NCBI RefSeq assembly: GCF_026650985.1
Contig: NZ_CP086239.1
Coordinates: 62,001 to 126,000 of the forward strand
Source: Clostridium estertheticum
GTDB taxonomy: Bacteria > Bacillota > Clostridia > Clostridiales > Clostridiaceae
Length of the DNA stretch: 64,000 nucleotides
Reading direction: 5' to 3'
Under the pieces are notes generated by a model. It did not search any database. It saw nothing but the letters and a program-made list of their open reading frames with translations, and had not been told where the DNA came from. The translations under genes were made by a program, and so were the position numbers. Positions 9,270 to 18,060 of the stretch are shown here, piece by piece. The stretch's first letter is position 1. Each line of letters starts with the position of its first letter.

Positions 9270-11126
9270 TTGATTAAACAAATTAAAGGAAAAAGTATAT
9301 ATTTATTTGTGTTAATTTTTATTATTGTTAGTTCAGTAATTATTATTAAATCAATTTGCATAAAAAAATCTGGAGGCGTGGAGTTTGTTATTGGAATGTC
9401 TCAAGCAAATTTGACAGAACCTTGGAGAATTTCTATGAATGAGGAAATAATGGAGGCAGCAAAAAAATATAAAAATATAAAAATTGTGTATAAGGATGCT
9501 GGGGGAGATACGGATAAACAAAAAAAAGATATAAATGAACTTGTAGATGATGGTGTGGACTTATTAATTGTATCTATAAATGATTCAAATAAATTGACAC
9601 CACTAGTGAGACAAGTATATAAATCAATGCCGGTAATAGTTCTTGATAGGGCTGTTGAAGGCTATGATTATTCATTATATATTGGACCAGACAATGAAAA
9701 AATAGGTACCCAAGCAGGAAATTTTGTTATAAATTTAATTGGACAAGGTAAAGGTAAAGTTATCGAGGTTCAGGGTGTATTAGATTCTTCACCTGTTATA
9801 TCGAGGAGTAATGGCTTTAGATCGGTTCTCAAAAATCATAAAAATATTGAAATATCTAACACCATAGTTTGTAATTGGCAAAGAGATGAAGCGGAAGATA
9901 AAGTTACGCAGGCTTTACAAGCAGATAAAGACGTAAATGTTATTTTTGCACATAATGACTATATGGCATTAGGAGCTTATAAAGCTGTTTACAAATTAGG
10001 GCTTAAAAACATAAAAATTATTGGGGTAGATGGTCTTACTGGAGAAAATAGTGGATTAGATTTGGTTTCTAAAGGAATTCTAAGTGGTACTTTTACTTGT
10101 AAAACTGGTGGAAGCGAAGCTGTAAATTACGCAATGGATATTTTAAATAAAAGGAGTGACATACCAAAAAAAATAATATTAAGGAGTGATAAAATTACTG
10201 TTGGAAACGTAAATCAATATTTAAATAATAAATCAAAAAATCTAGTGGATAATAAAAACATAGTGCTGGGGTATGCCCAATTGATGTCAGAGAGTAGATG
10301 GAGAGATGCAAATGCAAAGTCAATTAAAGCTGCAGCAAATGATGCCAGTATTAATTTAGATTTTAGAGAAGAAGGTTACACCCAAAAGGATCAGAAACAA
10401 TTAATTAGGGAACTAATAAAAAAGAAAGTGGATATAATTGCATTTTCACCTTTTGTGAAGACAGGGTGGGACGATGTTTTATTTGAGGCAAAAAATGCAG
10501 GTATTCCGGTGATCTTATGTGATAGAAGTGTTGACTCAGATGATTCGCTCTGGACTTGTAATATTGGTTCAGATTTTCAGGAGGAAGGACGACGTGCTGC
10601 AAGATTATTAATAGAACACTTTAAGGATAAAGAAGCAAATATCTTCGAACTTAAAGGAAATATAGGTTCAGCTCCTGAAATTGAAAGAGAAGTGGGATTT
10701 AATGAAGTAATTAAAGACCATCATAACTATAAAATAGTAGCAGAAGGTACTGGAAACTTTAATTTTGATGAGGGAAAGGAAGTAATGAAAAAATTTCTTA
10801 ACTCAAAAAATAAAAAAATAAATATGGTATTCGCTCTTAATGATGATATGGCACTGGGTGCTATTGAGGCTATAAAAGATGCTGGACTTGTTCCAGGAAA
10901 AGATATTATTGTTATTGGGATAGATGCTACTAGGCAAGCATTACTTTCTATAAAAGAAGGAGAAATGTACAGTACTGTAGAGTGCAACTCACTACTCGGC
11001 CCTCAATTAATGAAAACTGCTCAGAAAATAATGAGCGGCGAGGAAGTTCCATTGAAAATAGTAAATGCTGAGGATATATTTACAAAAATAAATTCAGCAA
11101 AAGAATTTAAGAATAGGAAATATTAA
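9270..11126 (+). CDS. Membrane-anchored tandem sugar-binding protein, likely extracytoplasmic sensor
   Basis: This 618-residue protein has an N-terminal uncleaved-looking membrane anchor (about residues 10-30, no lipobox). Two complete type-1 periplasmic binding domains follow. Domain 1 (about 37-320) is ribose/xylose-type, with GMSQANLTEPWR, LDRAV and FAHNDYMALGAYKA. Domain 2 (about 330-618) is YtfQ-type, with GYAQLMSESRWRDAN, ILCDRSV and FALNDDMALGAIEAIKDAG. It ends in the same NRKY as the separate binding protein encoded next. The TTG start lies immediately after the yesN stop, with GGGGAGGAG 8 bases upstream. It is co-transcribed with the regulator and not with the importer, so a sensing role is inferred. 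A transport role for one domain is possible but less likely. Confidence 0.85.
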   Translation: MIKQIKGKSIYLFVLIFIIVSSVIIIKSICIKKSGGVEFVIGMSQANLTEPWRISMNEEIMEAAKKYKNIKIVYKDAGGDTDKQKKDINELVDDGVDLLIVSINDSNKLTPLVRQVYKSMPVIVLDRAVEGYDYSLYIGPDNEKIGTQAGNFVINLIGQGKGKVIEVQGVLDSSPVISRSNGFRSVLKNHKNIEISNTIVCNWQRDEAEDKVTQALQADKDVNVIFAHNDYMALGAYKAVYKLGLKNIKIIGVDGLTGENSGLDLVSKGILSGTFTCKTGGSEAVNYAMDILNKRSDIPKKIILRSDKITVGNVNQYLNNKSKNLVDNKNIVLGYAQLMSESRWRDANAKSIKAAANDASINLDFREEGYTQKDQKQLIRELIKKKVDIIAFSPFVKTGWDDVLFEAKNAGIPVILCDRSVDSDDSLWTCNIGSDFQEEGRRAARLLIEHFKDKEANIFELKGNIGSAPEIEREVGFNEVIKDHHNYKIVAEGTGNFNFDEGKEVMKKFLNSKNKKINMVFALNDDMALGAIEAIKDAGLVPGKDIIVIGIDATRQALLSIKEGEMYSTVECNSLLGPQLMKTAQKIMSGEEVPLKIVNAEDIFTKINSAKEFKNRKY

Positions 11127-11127
11127 A

Positions 11128-11159
11128 ATAGCTCTGCAAATGCAGAGTTATATTTTTTT
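11128..11159 (+). terminator. Terminator after the tandem binding protein gene
   Basis: ATAGCTCTGC pairs with GCAGAGTTAT around an AAAT loop, followed by seven U residues. It ends the yesN operon before the importer promoter. Confidence 0.85.
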
Positions 11160-11217
11160 GTTCCAAATAGTGTAAAAAATAGCTGATTAGTACAAATACA
11201 GTAATGTAAAATAGATA

Positions 11218-11240
11218 TATAATAAATGTAAACGATACAA
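11218..11240 (+). promoter_or_regulatory. Importer promoter -10 box with catabolite (cre) site
   Basis: A TATAAT -10 box at 11218-11223 has no good -35 at 17 bases (AATACA), as expected for an activated promoter. Directly after it, ATGTAAACGATACAA at 11226-11240 fits the CcpA cre consensus (TGNNANCGNWNNCA). It lies near the expected start point, where CcpA would repress. Confidence 0.65.
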
Positions 11241-11266
11241 TGATATTATTCAAGGGGGGGTTATTA

Positions 11267-12274
11267 ATGAAAAACAAAAAAATTATTGCATTTTTATCTG
11301 CAGCTATTCTAGTGACTACAATGTTTGCTGGATGTGGTACGAAGGCTAAAACTGATGGGGCGAAAGCGACGCCAACTGCAACTGATACTTCGAAGAAAAA
11401 AGTTATTGGTTTTGCTCAGGTTGGTGCGGAAAGTGGCTGGAGAACAGCAGAAACAGCTTCAATAAAAACGATTCCAACTTTAGATCCAACATTTGAATTA
11501 AAATTTTCAGATGGGCAACAAAAACAGGAAAACCAAATAAAAGCTATCAGATCTTTTATAGCACAAAAAGTTGATATTATTGCTTTAGACCCAGTTGTTG
11601 AAAACGGTTGGGATACAGTATTAAAAGAAGCAAAAGATGCAAAGATACCAGTAATTATAGTAGATAGAGGTGTAACGGTTTCAGATAAATCTCTATATGC
11701 TGGATTCTTAGGATCAGACATGGAAGAAGAAGGGAAAAGAGTGGCAAAAATATTAGTAGACAAGTTTGGGAAAGATGCAAAATTAAATATAGCTGAAATC
11801 CAAGGAACTGTTGGATCAAGCGCTATGGTTGGACGTCAAAAAGGGTTTAAGGAAGGTATTGCAGATTGCCCGAATTATAAGATAGTAAAATCACAAACTG
11901 GTGATTTCACACGTGCAAAGGGTAAAGAAGTTATGGAAGCTTTCATGAAATCAGATGGAAATAATATCAATGTTCTATTTTCACATAATGATGATATGGC
12001 TATAGGAGCAATTCAGGCCATTGAAGAAGCTGGAAAGAAACCTGGAAAAGATATATTTGTAGTAGCAGTAGATGGTATTAAAGAGTATTTCCAATTTATG
12101 GTAGATGGAAAAGCAAATGCAACTGTTGAGTGTAATCCGTTGTTAGGACCACAATTATTAGATACTGCAAAATTAATTTTAGCAGGTAAACCAATAGAGC
12201 AATGGGTTAAATCAAAAGAAGGTGTATTCACCGCAGCTCAAGCTGCTGCAGAGTTACCAAACAGAAAATATTAA
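11267..12274 (+). CDS. YtfQ-like sugar ABC transporter substrate-binding lipoprotein
   Basis: This is the extracellular binding protein of the importer encoded downstream, 335 residues. A lipoprotein signal with FAGC lipobox (Cys24) is followed by a short Thr/Ala-rich linker and a type-1 binding fold. It closely resembles the galactofuranose-binding protein YtfQ: GFAQVGAESGWRTAE, DGQQKQENQIKAIRSF, DPVVENGWDTVLKEA, FSHNDDMAIGAIQAIEEAG. The upstream ATG at 11240 overlaps the cre site; the AAGGGGGG site fits ATG 11267. The family includes galactofuranose and arabinose binders, so the sugar is not certain. A hairpin after the gene may raise its level over the membrane components. Confidence 0.93.
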   Translation: MKNKKIIAFLSAAILVTTMFAGCGTKAKTDGAKATPTATDTSKKKVIGFAQVGAESGWRTAETASIKTIPTLDPTFELKFSDGQQKQENQIKAIRSFIAQKVDIIALDPVVENGWDTVLKEAKDAKIPVIIVDRGVTVSDKSLYAGFLGSDMEEEGKRVAKILVDKFGKDAKLNIAEIQGTVGSSAMVGRQKGFKEGIADCPNYKIVKSQTGDFTRAKGKEVMEAFMKSDGNNINVLFSHNDDMAIGAIQAIEEAGKKPGKDIFVVAVDGIKEYFQFMVDGKANATVECNPLLGPQLLDTAKLILAGKPIEQWVKSKEGVFTAAQAAAELPNRKY

Positions 12275-12286
12275 TTTGTAAATTTT

Positions 12287-12329
12287 AATATAAGAGCAGG
12301 AATATTATGCCGTATCCTGCTCTTATATT
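12287..12329 (+). promoter_or_regulatory. Intercistronic hairpin after the binding protein gene
   Basis: A 15-bp perfect stem (AATATAAGAGCAGGA with TCCTGCTCTTATATT) is followed by A residues instead of U. It is therefore unlikely to be a full terminator. Such hairpins between binding-protein and permease genes commonly stabilise the upstream message. Confidence 0.7.
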
Positions 12330-12374
12330 ATAAAAAAAATTTTCTATATCCATTTTAAAAGGAGGGAAAAAAGG

Positions 12375-13892
12375 ATGCAAGATAACAATGTAGTTTTAAA
12401 AATGGAGAATATATGTAAAACATTTCCTGGCGTAAAAGCTTTATCATCTGTAAATTTTCAACTTGCAAAAGGTGAAATCCATACTCTTATGGGAGAAAAT
12501 GGAGCAGGAAAGTCAACACTAATAAAAGTACTTACTGGTGTGTATAAAATAGATGAAGGAAAAATAATATTAAATGGAAAAGAAATTTCTATTTCTTCTA
12601 CCAGGGATGCACAAGAACATGGCATAAGTACAGTGTATCAAGAAGTGAATTTGTGTCTCAATCTTACTGTAGCTGAAAACATTTATATTGGCCGTGAGCC
12701 TATGAAGAATAAGAGTATTGATTGGAATGAGATGAATAAAAATGCTACAAAACTATTAGAGGAAAGATTGAATTTAAAAATTGATGTCAAAAAAATATTA
12801 TCTACTTATTCTGTTGCTATACAACAAATGGTTGCAATTGCACGTGCGGTGGATATTTCAAGGGGTATATTAATATTAGATGAACCAACATCAAGTTTAG
12901 ACGCAAATGAAGCAAAACAGTTATTTGTTGTAATGAAAAAATTGAAATCAGAAGGAATGTCAATATTATTTGTAACTCATTTCCTGGATCAAGTTTATGA
13001 AATCTCAGATAGAATTACAGTACTTCGAAATGGAGAATTTGTTGGAACTTATGAGGCTAAAAATCTTACTCGTATTGATTTGATTTCTAAGATGATTGGA
13101 AAAGATATTGGTGAAGTAGAAAAGTTAAATAACACTTTTAAAAATACTACTAGAAAAATTAATGGTGAGAAATTAATTGAAACACATCAATTTGGAAAAA
13201 AAGGTACAATTGAACCCTTTGATATAGATATTAGAAAAGGAGAAGTGCTTGGACTAGCTGGCCTTCTAGGATCAGGGAGAAGTGAAATTGCAAGGCTGAT
13301 TTTTGGTATAGATAAATCAGATCATGGTACCATTGAGATTAAAAAAAAGAAATACTCTTATATTTATCCTAAAAAAGCAATTTTAGATGGTTTTGGTTTC
13401 TGCCCTGAAGATAGAAAGGTAGAAGGTATTGTTGGACAATTAACTATTAGGGAAAATATAATACTAGCTATTCAGTCTAGACGTGGGATAATTAAATATT
13501 TGTCAATTAAAAAGCAACAGGAAATAGCTAAAAAGTATATAGATTTATTGTCTATTAAAACACCTAGTATGGAACAAAGAATTGATAATTTAAGTGGTGG
13601 AAATCAGCAAAAAGTAATATTAGCAAGGTGGCTTGCTACAGATCCCCAGCTTTTGATTTTGGATGAACCTACAAGAGGCATAGATGTAGGTGCAAAATAT
13701 GAAATTGAAAAACTTATTGCTAAGCTCGCGAGTGATGGGGTAACCATTTTATTTATTTCCTCAGAACTTCAGGAAATAGTAAGAAGTTGTGATAGAGTAC
13801 TTGTGCTCAGAGATAGAAAAATCATTAAAGAACTAATTGGAGAAGATATACAAGAAGAAAATATTATGCAAGCAATTGCAGGGAGAGGGTAA
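12375..13892 (+). CDS. Sugar ABC transporter ATP-binding protein (YtfR/RbsA type, two ATPase domains)
   Basis: This is the energy-coupling subunit of a CUT2-family sugar importer, 505 residues. The N-terminal ATPase (about 8-240) has Walker A GENGAGKST and Walker B ILILDEPTSSLD. The C-terminal ATPase (about 255-500) has the degenerate Walker A GLLGSGRSE typical of RbsA-like proteins, signature LSGGNQQK, and Walker B LLILDEPTRGID. An AAAGGAGGG site precedes the ATG. It lies between the binding-protein gene and two permease genes, 5 bases before the first, in the usual YtfQ-R-T-YjfF order. Confidence 0.96.
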   Translation: MQDNNVVLKMENICKTFPGVKALSSVNFQLAKGEIHTLMGENGAGKSTLIKVLTGVYKIDEGKIILNGKEISISSTRDAQEHGISTVYQEVNLCLNLTVAENIYIGREPMKNKSIDWNEMNKNATKLLEERLNLKIDVKKILSTYSVAIQQMVAIARAVDISRGILILDEPTSSLDANEAKQLFVVMKKLKSEGMSILFVTHFLDQVYEISDRITVLRNGEFVGTYEAKNLTRIDLISKMIGKDIGEVEKLNNTFKNTTRKINGEKLIETHQFGKKGTIEPFDIDIRKGEVLGLAGLLGSGRSEIARLIFGIDKSDHGTIEIKKKKYSYIYPKKAILDGFGFCPEDRKVEGIVGQLTIRENIILAIQSRRGIIKYLSIKKQQEIAKKYIDLLSIKTPSMEQRIDNLSGGNQQKVILARWLATDPQLLILDEPTRGIDVGAKYEIEKLIAKLASDGVTILFISSELQEIVRSCDRVLVLRDRKIIKELIGEDIQEENIMQAIAGRG

Positions 13893-13897
13893 AAACA

Positions 13898-14935
13898 ATG
13901 CACAAAATTAAAGATATATTTAAAAAGTTTTATGCAATGCAGATCTTTTGGCCAGTAGCATCTTTAATTGCATTAATATTTTTGAATTTTGTAATTAGAC
14001 CTGGCTTCGTAAGCATTAATATTAGGGATGGTCATTTATATGGAAACCTAATTGACATAATTAATCATGCAGCCCCACTTATTCTTATATCCATTGGAAT
14101 GACCATTGTTATTGCCACGCAAGGAATAGATATTTCTGTGGGATCTATCATCGCTATTAGTGCTTCTGTTTCAGCATCTGTTATTGTTATGAGTGGCAAT
14201 GTACCTCTTGCTATACTTGCGGGTATATTTGTTGGACTTATTTGCGGTATGTGGAATGGAATGCTAGTAGCGTACATAGGAGTACAACCCATGGTTGCTA
14301 CTTTGATTTTGTATATAGTGGGTAGAGGTATTGCACAGTTAGTAACAGGTGGACAAATATTAACCTTTACAAATAAAACTTTTATTTTTATAGGCACTGG
14401 TTATTGGGTTATACCTTTTGCAGTATATATAACAGTTTTAGTTGTAGGGATTGTATTTTATTTAATGCGAAAGACTGCTCTTGGATTATTTGTTGAATCT
14501 ATAGGAGTGAATAACAGTGCCAGTAAATTTGCAGGTATTAATTCTAAAAGAGTAATTTTTTCTTTATATGTAATTTGCGGTATTTTGTCTGGAATTGCTG
14601 GAATTATTATATGTTCAAATATAAAATGTGCAGATGCAAACAATGCAGGGTTGTGGCTTGAATTGGATGCTATTCTTGCAACAGTTATTGGAGGAACCTC
14701 GATGGCAGGGGGAAGGTTTTATATAGGTGGAACTGTTATAGGTGCATTATTTATCCAAACATTAACAACCACAATTTATAGTATGGGAGTACCACCAGAA
14801 GTTACCTTAGTTGTAAAGGCTGTTGTCGTAATTGTGGTGTGCTTAATTCAAACTACAGAGTTTAGGAAAATGTTTAATGGAAGATTGTTTCATAATAAAA
14901 ATAATATGAAAGCAAAGGAGGTGGAAAGAATATGA
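13898..14935 (+). CDS. Sugar ABC transporter permease (YtfT-like)
   Basis: This is the first of two CUT2-family permease subunits, 345 residues with about eight to ten hydrophobic segments. The diagnostic loop GIDISVGSIIAISA of the RbsC/YtfT family and the later GGTSMAGGRFYIGGTVIGAL motif are present. It starts 5 bases after the ATPase gene, and its end overlaps the start of the second permease by 4 bases (ATGA), a sign of tight coupling. With the second permease it likely forms a heterodimeric channel, as YtfT with YjfF. Confidence 0.95.
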   Translation: MHKIKDIFKKFYAMQIFWPVASLIALIFLNFVIRPGFVSINIRDGHLYGNLIDIINHAAPLILISIGMTIVIATQGIDISVGSIIAISASVSASVIVMSGNVPLAILAGIFVGLICGMWNGMLVAYIGVQPMVATLILYIVGRGIAQLVTGGQILTFTNKTFIFIGTGYWVIPFAVYITVLVVGIVFYLMRKTALGLFVESIGVNNSASKFAGINSKRVIFSLYVICGILSGIAGIIICSNIKCADANNAGLWLELDAILATVIGGTSMAGGRFYIGGTVIGALFIQTLTTTIYSMGVPPEVTLVVKAVVVIVVCLIQTTEFRKMFNGRLFHNKNNMKAKEVERI

Positions 14936-15942
14936 AACAAGTTAAGATTAGAAAAGAAAACTTTAAGTTAAACCCTGCGTATATTTCTATTTATGCTACG
15001 ATAACTCTATTCATAATTATGTTTTTAACTGGTTCGGTGTTATATGATGGTTTTTTCTCAGCACAGGTATTATCAAATTTATTTATTGATAATGCGTATT
15101 TAATTGTTATATCCATTGGAGAAACATTCGCAATACTCACAGGAGGAATTGATCTTTCTGTGGGTGCTATGATCGCCTTCACAAGTATGATTTGTGCAGA
15201 CCTACTAAGAAAAGGTGTGAATCCATTTATTGTTATGATTTTTGTTCTGGTAATAGGTGCTGTCTTTGGTACAGTTCAAGGATATTTAATTCAAAAATTC
15301 AAACTTCATCCTTGGATTGTAACACTAGCAGGTATGTTTTTTGCTAGAGGTTCAAGCTACCTTATTAGTATAGATACGATAACTATAACTAATCCAGTTT
15401 TTACTAAGATTGCTGCTTTTAGAATACCTGTTTTACCAGGAGCGTTTATTTCTATTAATGTAATAATAGGTTTACTTACAGTAGCGGTAGCAGCATATAT
15501 ACTTAAATATACGAAATTTGGTAGGACTATATATGCAATTGGTGGAAGTGAAAATTCTGCAATGCTTATGGGACTTCCAGTTGCAAAAACTAAAATTTTG
15601 GTATACACCCTATCTGGATTTTGTTCTTCATTAGGAGGATTGTTATTCACAATATATACGCTTTCAGGTTATGGGCTACATTGTAATGGGACTGAAATGG
15701 ATGCTATAGCAGCTTGTGTAATAGGGGGAATACTATTAACAGGAGGATCTGGATACCCAATAGGGCCAATGTTTGGTGTGCTAACTACTGGAATTATTCA
15801 AAGTTTAATCATGTTCGATGGAACCTTGAACTCATGGTGGACAAAAATTGTAGTTGGATTACTGTTATTTATCTTTATTGTTCTTCAAAGGGTAATTGTA
15901 ATAAGTAACGAAAAGAAAAAGACAGTAGCATTGAAAGCTTAG
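14932..15942 (+). CDS. Sugar ABC transporter permease (YjfF-like)
   Basis: This is the second permease subunit, 336 residues. It has the GGIDLSVGAMIAFTSM loop and GGILLTGGSGYPIGPMFG near the C terminus, and about eight to ten membrane segments. The start ATG lies inside the end of the previous gene (ATGA overlap), with an AAGGAGG site upstream. It is the last gene before a strong terminator, so the histidine kinase that follows uses its own promoter. Confidence 0.95.
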   Translation: MKQVKIRKENFKLNPAYISIYATITLFIIMFLTGSVLYDGFFSAQVLSNLFIDNAYLIVISIGETFAILTGGIDLSVGAMIAFTSMICADLLRKGVNPFIVMIFVLVIGAVFGTVQGYLIQKFKLHPWIVTLAGMFFARGSSYLISIDTITITNPVFTKIAAFRIPVLPGAFISINVIIGLLTVAVAAYILKYTKFGRTIYAIGGSENSAMLMGLPVAKTKILVYTLSGFCSSLGGLLFTIYTLSGYGLHCNGTEMDAIAACVIGGILLTGGSGYPIGPMFGVLTTGIIQSLIMFDGTLNSWWTKIVVGLLLFIFIVLQRVIVISNEKKKTVALKA

Positions 15943-15956
15943 ATGTAATTAATACC

Positions 15957-15996
15957 AAAAGAAGTATTTAAAATTTATTTTTAAATACTTCTTTTT
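15957..15996 (+). terminator. Terminator of the sugar importer operon
   Basis: AAAAGAAGTATTTAAA pairs perfectly with TTTAAATACTTCTTTT, and the 3' arm itself ends in a U run. Confidence 0.85.
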
Positions 15997-16069
15997 CATG
16001 TCGCGTCTAAAGAGTAAGGTAGAGTTAACACAGAATGATTTTAATTTAAAATTTCTATATGTGTAATTA

Positions 16070-16098
16070 TTGTACAAACTATATTTTTTGGTTATGAT
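16070..16098 (+). promoter_or_regulatory. Promoter of the histidine kinase gene
   Basis: TTGTAC and TATGAT are separated by 17 bases, 27 bases before the ATG. Confidence 0.55.
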
Positions 16099-16125
16099 GG
16101 TAATGAAACTAATAGGAGGGGAAAG

Positions 16126-17913
16126 ATGAATGAATTTGTAAAAAATTTTCTTAATAGAAGTATAAAATATAAATTGTCTTTTTATTTCTCCCTAGTAATT
16201 TTAATACCGATAATTACTATTTCGATTTTGGGGAATTTGTTATATAAAAATTCAATTACTAATCAACAAAATGAAAATATAAGGCAAATGGTAAGTCAAA
16301 TAAGTAATAATATTGATTTTTATATAAAAGATACAGAAAATATAATTAATTATTTATCTGAAGATCCAAGAATTATAAGTTTTCTTGACAACAATACTAA
16401 CAGTAGTGTAATCAAGAAAAATATTGATAGTAGGGGTATGGATGGGGCATCTAAGGCTATAAATAGTTTCACTACATTTCATTCAGAGATAGCGGGGATA
16501 ATGATAGTTAAACAAGATGATACATTTGTAAGTGATGTTATGGGTAGGATCTCAAGAGATCCTCTTACAAAAGAAAAATGGTACTTGGATGCATCGAAAA
16601 CCCCCATTACTATGCATCTTTTTAGTAAACCTGTTGGTAGAAATATTAATAATGTTTTTCAATACAGTGCTGATGATGTGGTATCAATGTCAAAGGCTGT
16701 AGTTGATAAGAAAACAGGTAAATGTATTGGTGTAATTCTCATAGACATGAAACTAGATATTATAAAGAGTGTAATAGAACATGCTAAACCTGCAAAAAAT
16801 GGATTTGTATATATTGTAGATAATAATGGCGAAATAGTATATTCACCAGTTAATGAAATAGTATATAGAATAAAAAGTGAGTGGACTGATAACTCAAGTG
16901 GCGAAATTTTAATTAAGAGAATTAAGAAAAATGATTATAAAATAATTCATGGGAATTCAACCTATACAGGGTGGAAAACTGTTGAAGTATTTCCTCTGAA
17001 TGAAAGTCTAAGGGTCATAGATTCTTTAGCATGTTACTCTATAATAATTGCTATAATTACTTTACTTATCGCGGAAATATTGGCAACATTTTTTACAAAG
17101 TCTATAGTAAAGCCCATTTCGAAACTTAAGAGGCTTATGAAAAAGACTGAAGAAGGAAATTTCAATGTGGTTTTTAATAGTAAATACGATGATGAGATTG
17201 GTGAACTTGGAAATGCATTTAATAATATGGTTAAAGAAATCAAAAATCTAATTATATTAGTAGAAACGGAAGGTAAAAAGAAGAGAAAAGCTGAAATAAG
17301 TATATTACATGCTCAAATAAAGCCACACTTTATATATAACACGTTAGATACAATTCAGTGGATGGCGCAAGAACATGATGCACAGGATATAGTTGATATA
17401 ACTTATAATTTAACTAATCTTTTAAGAATTGGATTAAGTGCTGGGGAGGAAAATATTAAAATATCTCAAGAAGTTAAACATGTGGAAAGTTATTTATTAA
17501 TTCAAAAAATTAGGTATGAGGATAAACTTAATTACGAAATTAATATGCAGAAGGAAATATTAAATTTAAGTGTAATAAAATTAATATTGCAGCCAATTGT
17601 AGAAAATGCAATTTATCATGGTATTAAGGAAAAAAGAGGTAGTGGTCATATTAAAATAAGTGGCATGATTGAAAATGAAAAAATTTGTTTTGTAATTCAG
17701 GATAATGGTATAGGCATAGAGGATGAAAAATTAATGAAGATAAATGAAATGTTAAAAGGTAAAACAACTTCAAATGATGTGATTGGATATGGGATCTTCA
17801 ATGTAAATGAAAAAATAAAATTAACATATGGTGAAGAGTTTGGATTGGAATATCATAGTATTTATGGAGAAGGTACTACAGTGGTATTGTGGCATCCAAT
17901 TATAAAGAATTAA
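16126..17913 (+). CDS. YesM/LytS-type sensor histidine kinase
   Basis: This is a membrane sensor kinase of 595 residues. One membrane helix lies at about 18-38 and a second at about 300-325; between them is an extracellular Cache-like sensor region. A HAMP linker (about 325-375) follows. The His_kinase domain has the phospho-acceptor His401 in AQIKPHFIYNTLDTIQWM, and the ATPase domain has N-box LQPIVENAIYHGIKEK and G-box DNGIGIED and GYGIFNV. It is expressed from its own promoter. It most likely phosphorylates the YesN-type regulator at 8064 and takes input from the tandem binding protein; this link rests on position and on the known XylFII-LytS/YesN arrangement. Confidence 0.93.
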   Translation: MNEFVKNFLNRSIKYKLSFYFSLVILIPIITISILGNLLYKNSITNQQNENIRQMVSQISNNIDFYIKDTENIINYLSEDPRIISFLDNNTNSSVIKKNIDSRGMDGASKAINSFTTFHSEIAGIMIVKQDDTFVSDVMGRISRDPLTKEKWYLDASKTPITMHLFSKPVGRNINNVFQYSADDVVSMSKAVVDKKTGKCIGVILIDMKLDIIKSVIEHAKPAKNGFVYIVDNNGEIVYSPVNEIVYRIKSEWTDNSSGEILIKRIKKNDYKIIHGNSTYTGWKTVEVFPLNESLRVIDSLACYSIIIAIITLLIAEILATFFTKSIVKPISKLKRLMKKTEEGNFNVVFNSKYDDEIGELGNAFNNMVKEIKNLIILVETEGKKKRKAEISILHAQIKPHFIYNTLDTIQWMAQEHDAQDIVDITYNLTNLLRIGLSAGEENIKISQEVKHVESYLLIQKIRYEDKLNYEINMQKEILNLSVIKLILQPIVENAIYHGIKEKRGSGHIKISGMIENEKICFVIQDNGIGIEDEKLMKINEMLKGKTTSNDVIGYGIFNVNEKIKLTYGEEFGLEYHSIYGEGTTVVLWHPIIKN

Positions 17914-17986
17914 TTGATATATGACAATGTAAATTTATATCTTGTTTATATTCCATTTTTATTTTCTGAAATCTTTTTAAAACCAC

Positions 17987-18015
17987 TTGAAAAAGTTTAG
18001 TAAAACGATTACAAT
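17987..18015 (+). promoter_or_regulatory. Promoter of the xylulokinase operon with palindrome in the spacer
   Basis: TTGAAA and TACAAT are 17 bases apart. The spacer holds TTTAGTAAA, a palindrome resembling the galK operators. The segment GTAAAACGATTAC (IR GTAA/TTAC, central CG) also overlaps the -10 box and resembles a cre with mismatches in its TG half. Repression by the ROK protein, a LacI-type protein or CcpA is possible. Confidence 0.6.
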
Positions 18016-18060
18016 ATAGATATAAAATAGAGATCAAATTAAACTCTTGGGGGGGATAAT

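Noticed and set aside
11171-11211. Two TGTAAAA copies 34 bp apart as YesN binding sites
   Set aside because: A 7-base AT-rich word repeats easily in this DNA, the spacing is not a whole number of turns, and no second promoter of the regulon shows the same pair.
18001-18017. cre site in the xylB promoter (GTAAAACGATTACAA)
   Set aside because: The right half and the CG centre fit, but the required TG of the left half is replaced by GT. Mentioned in the promoter entry as a possibility, not called.
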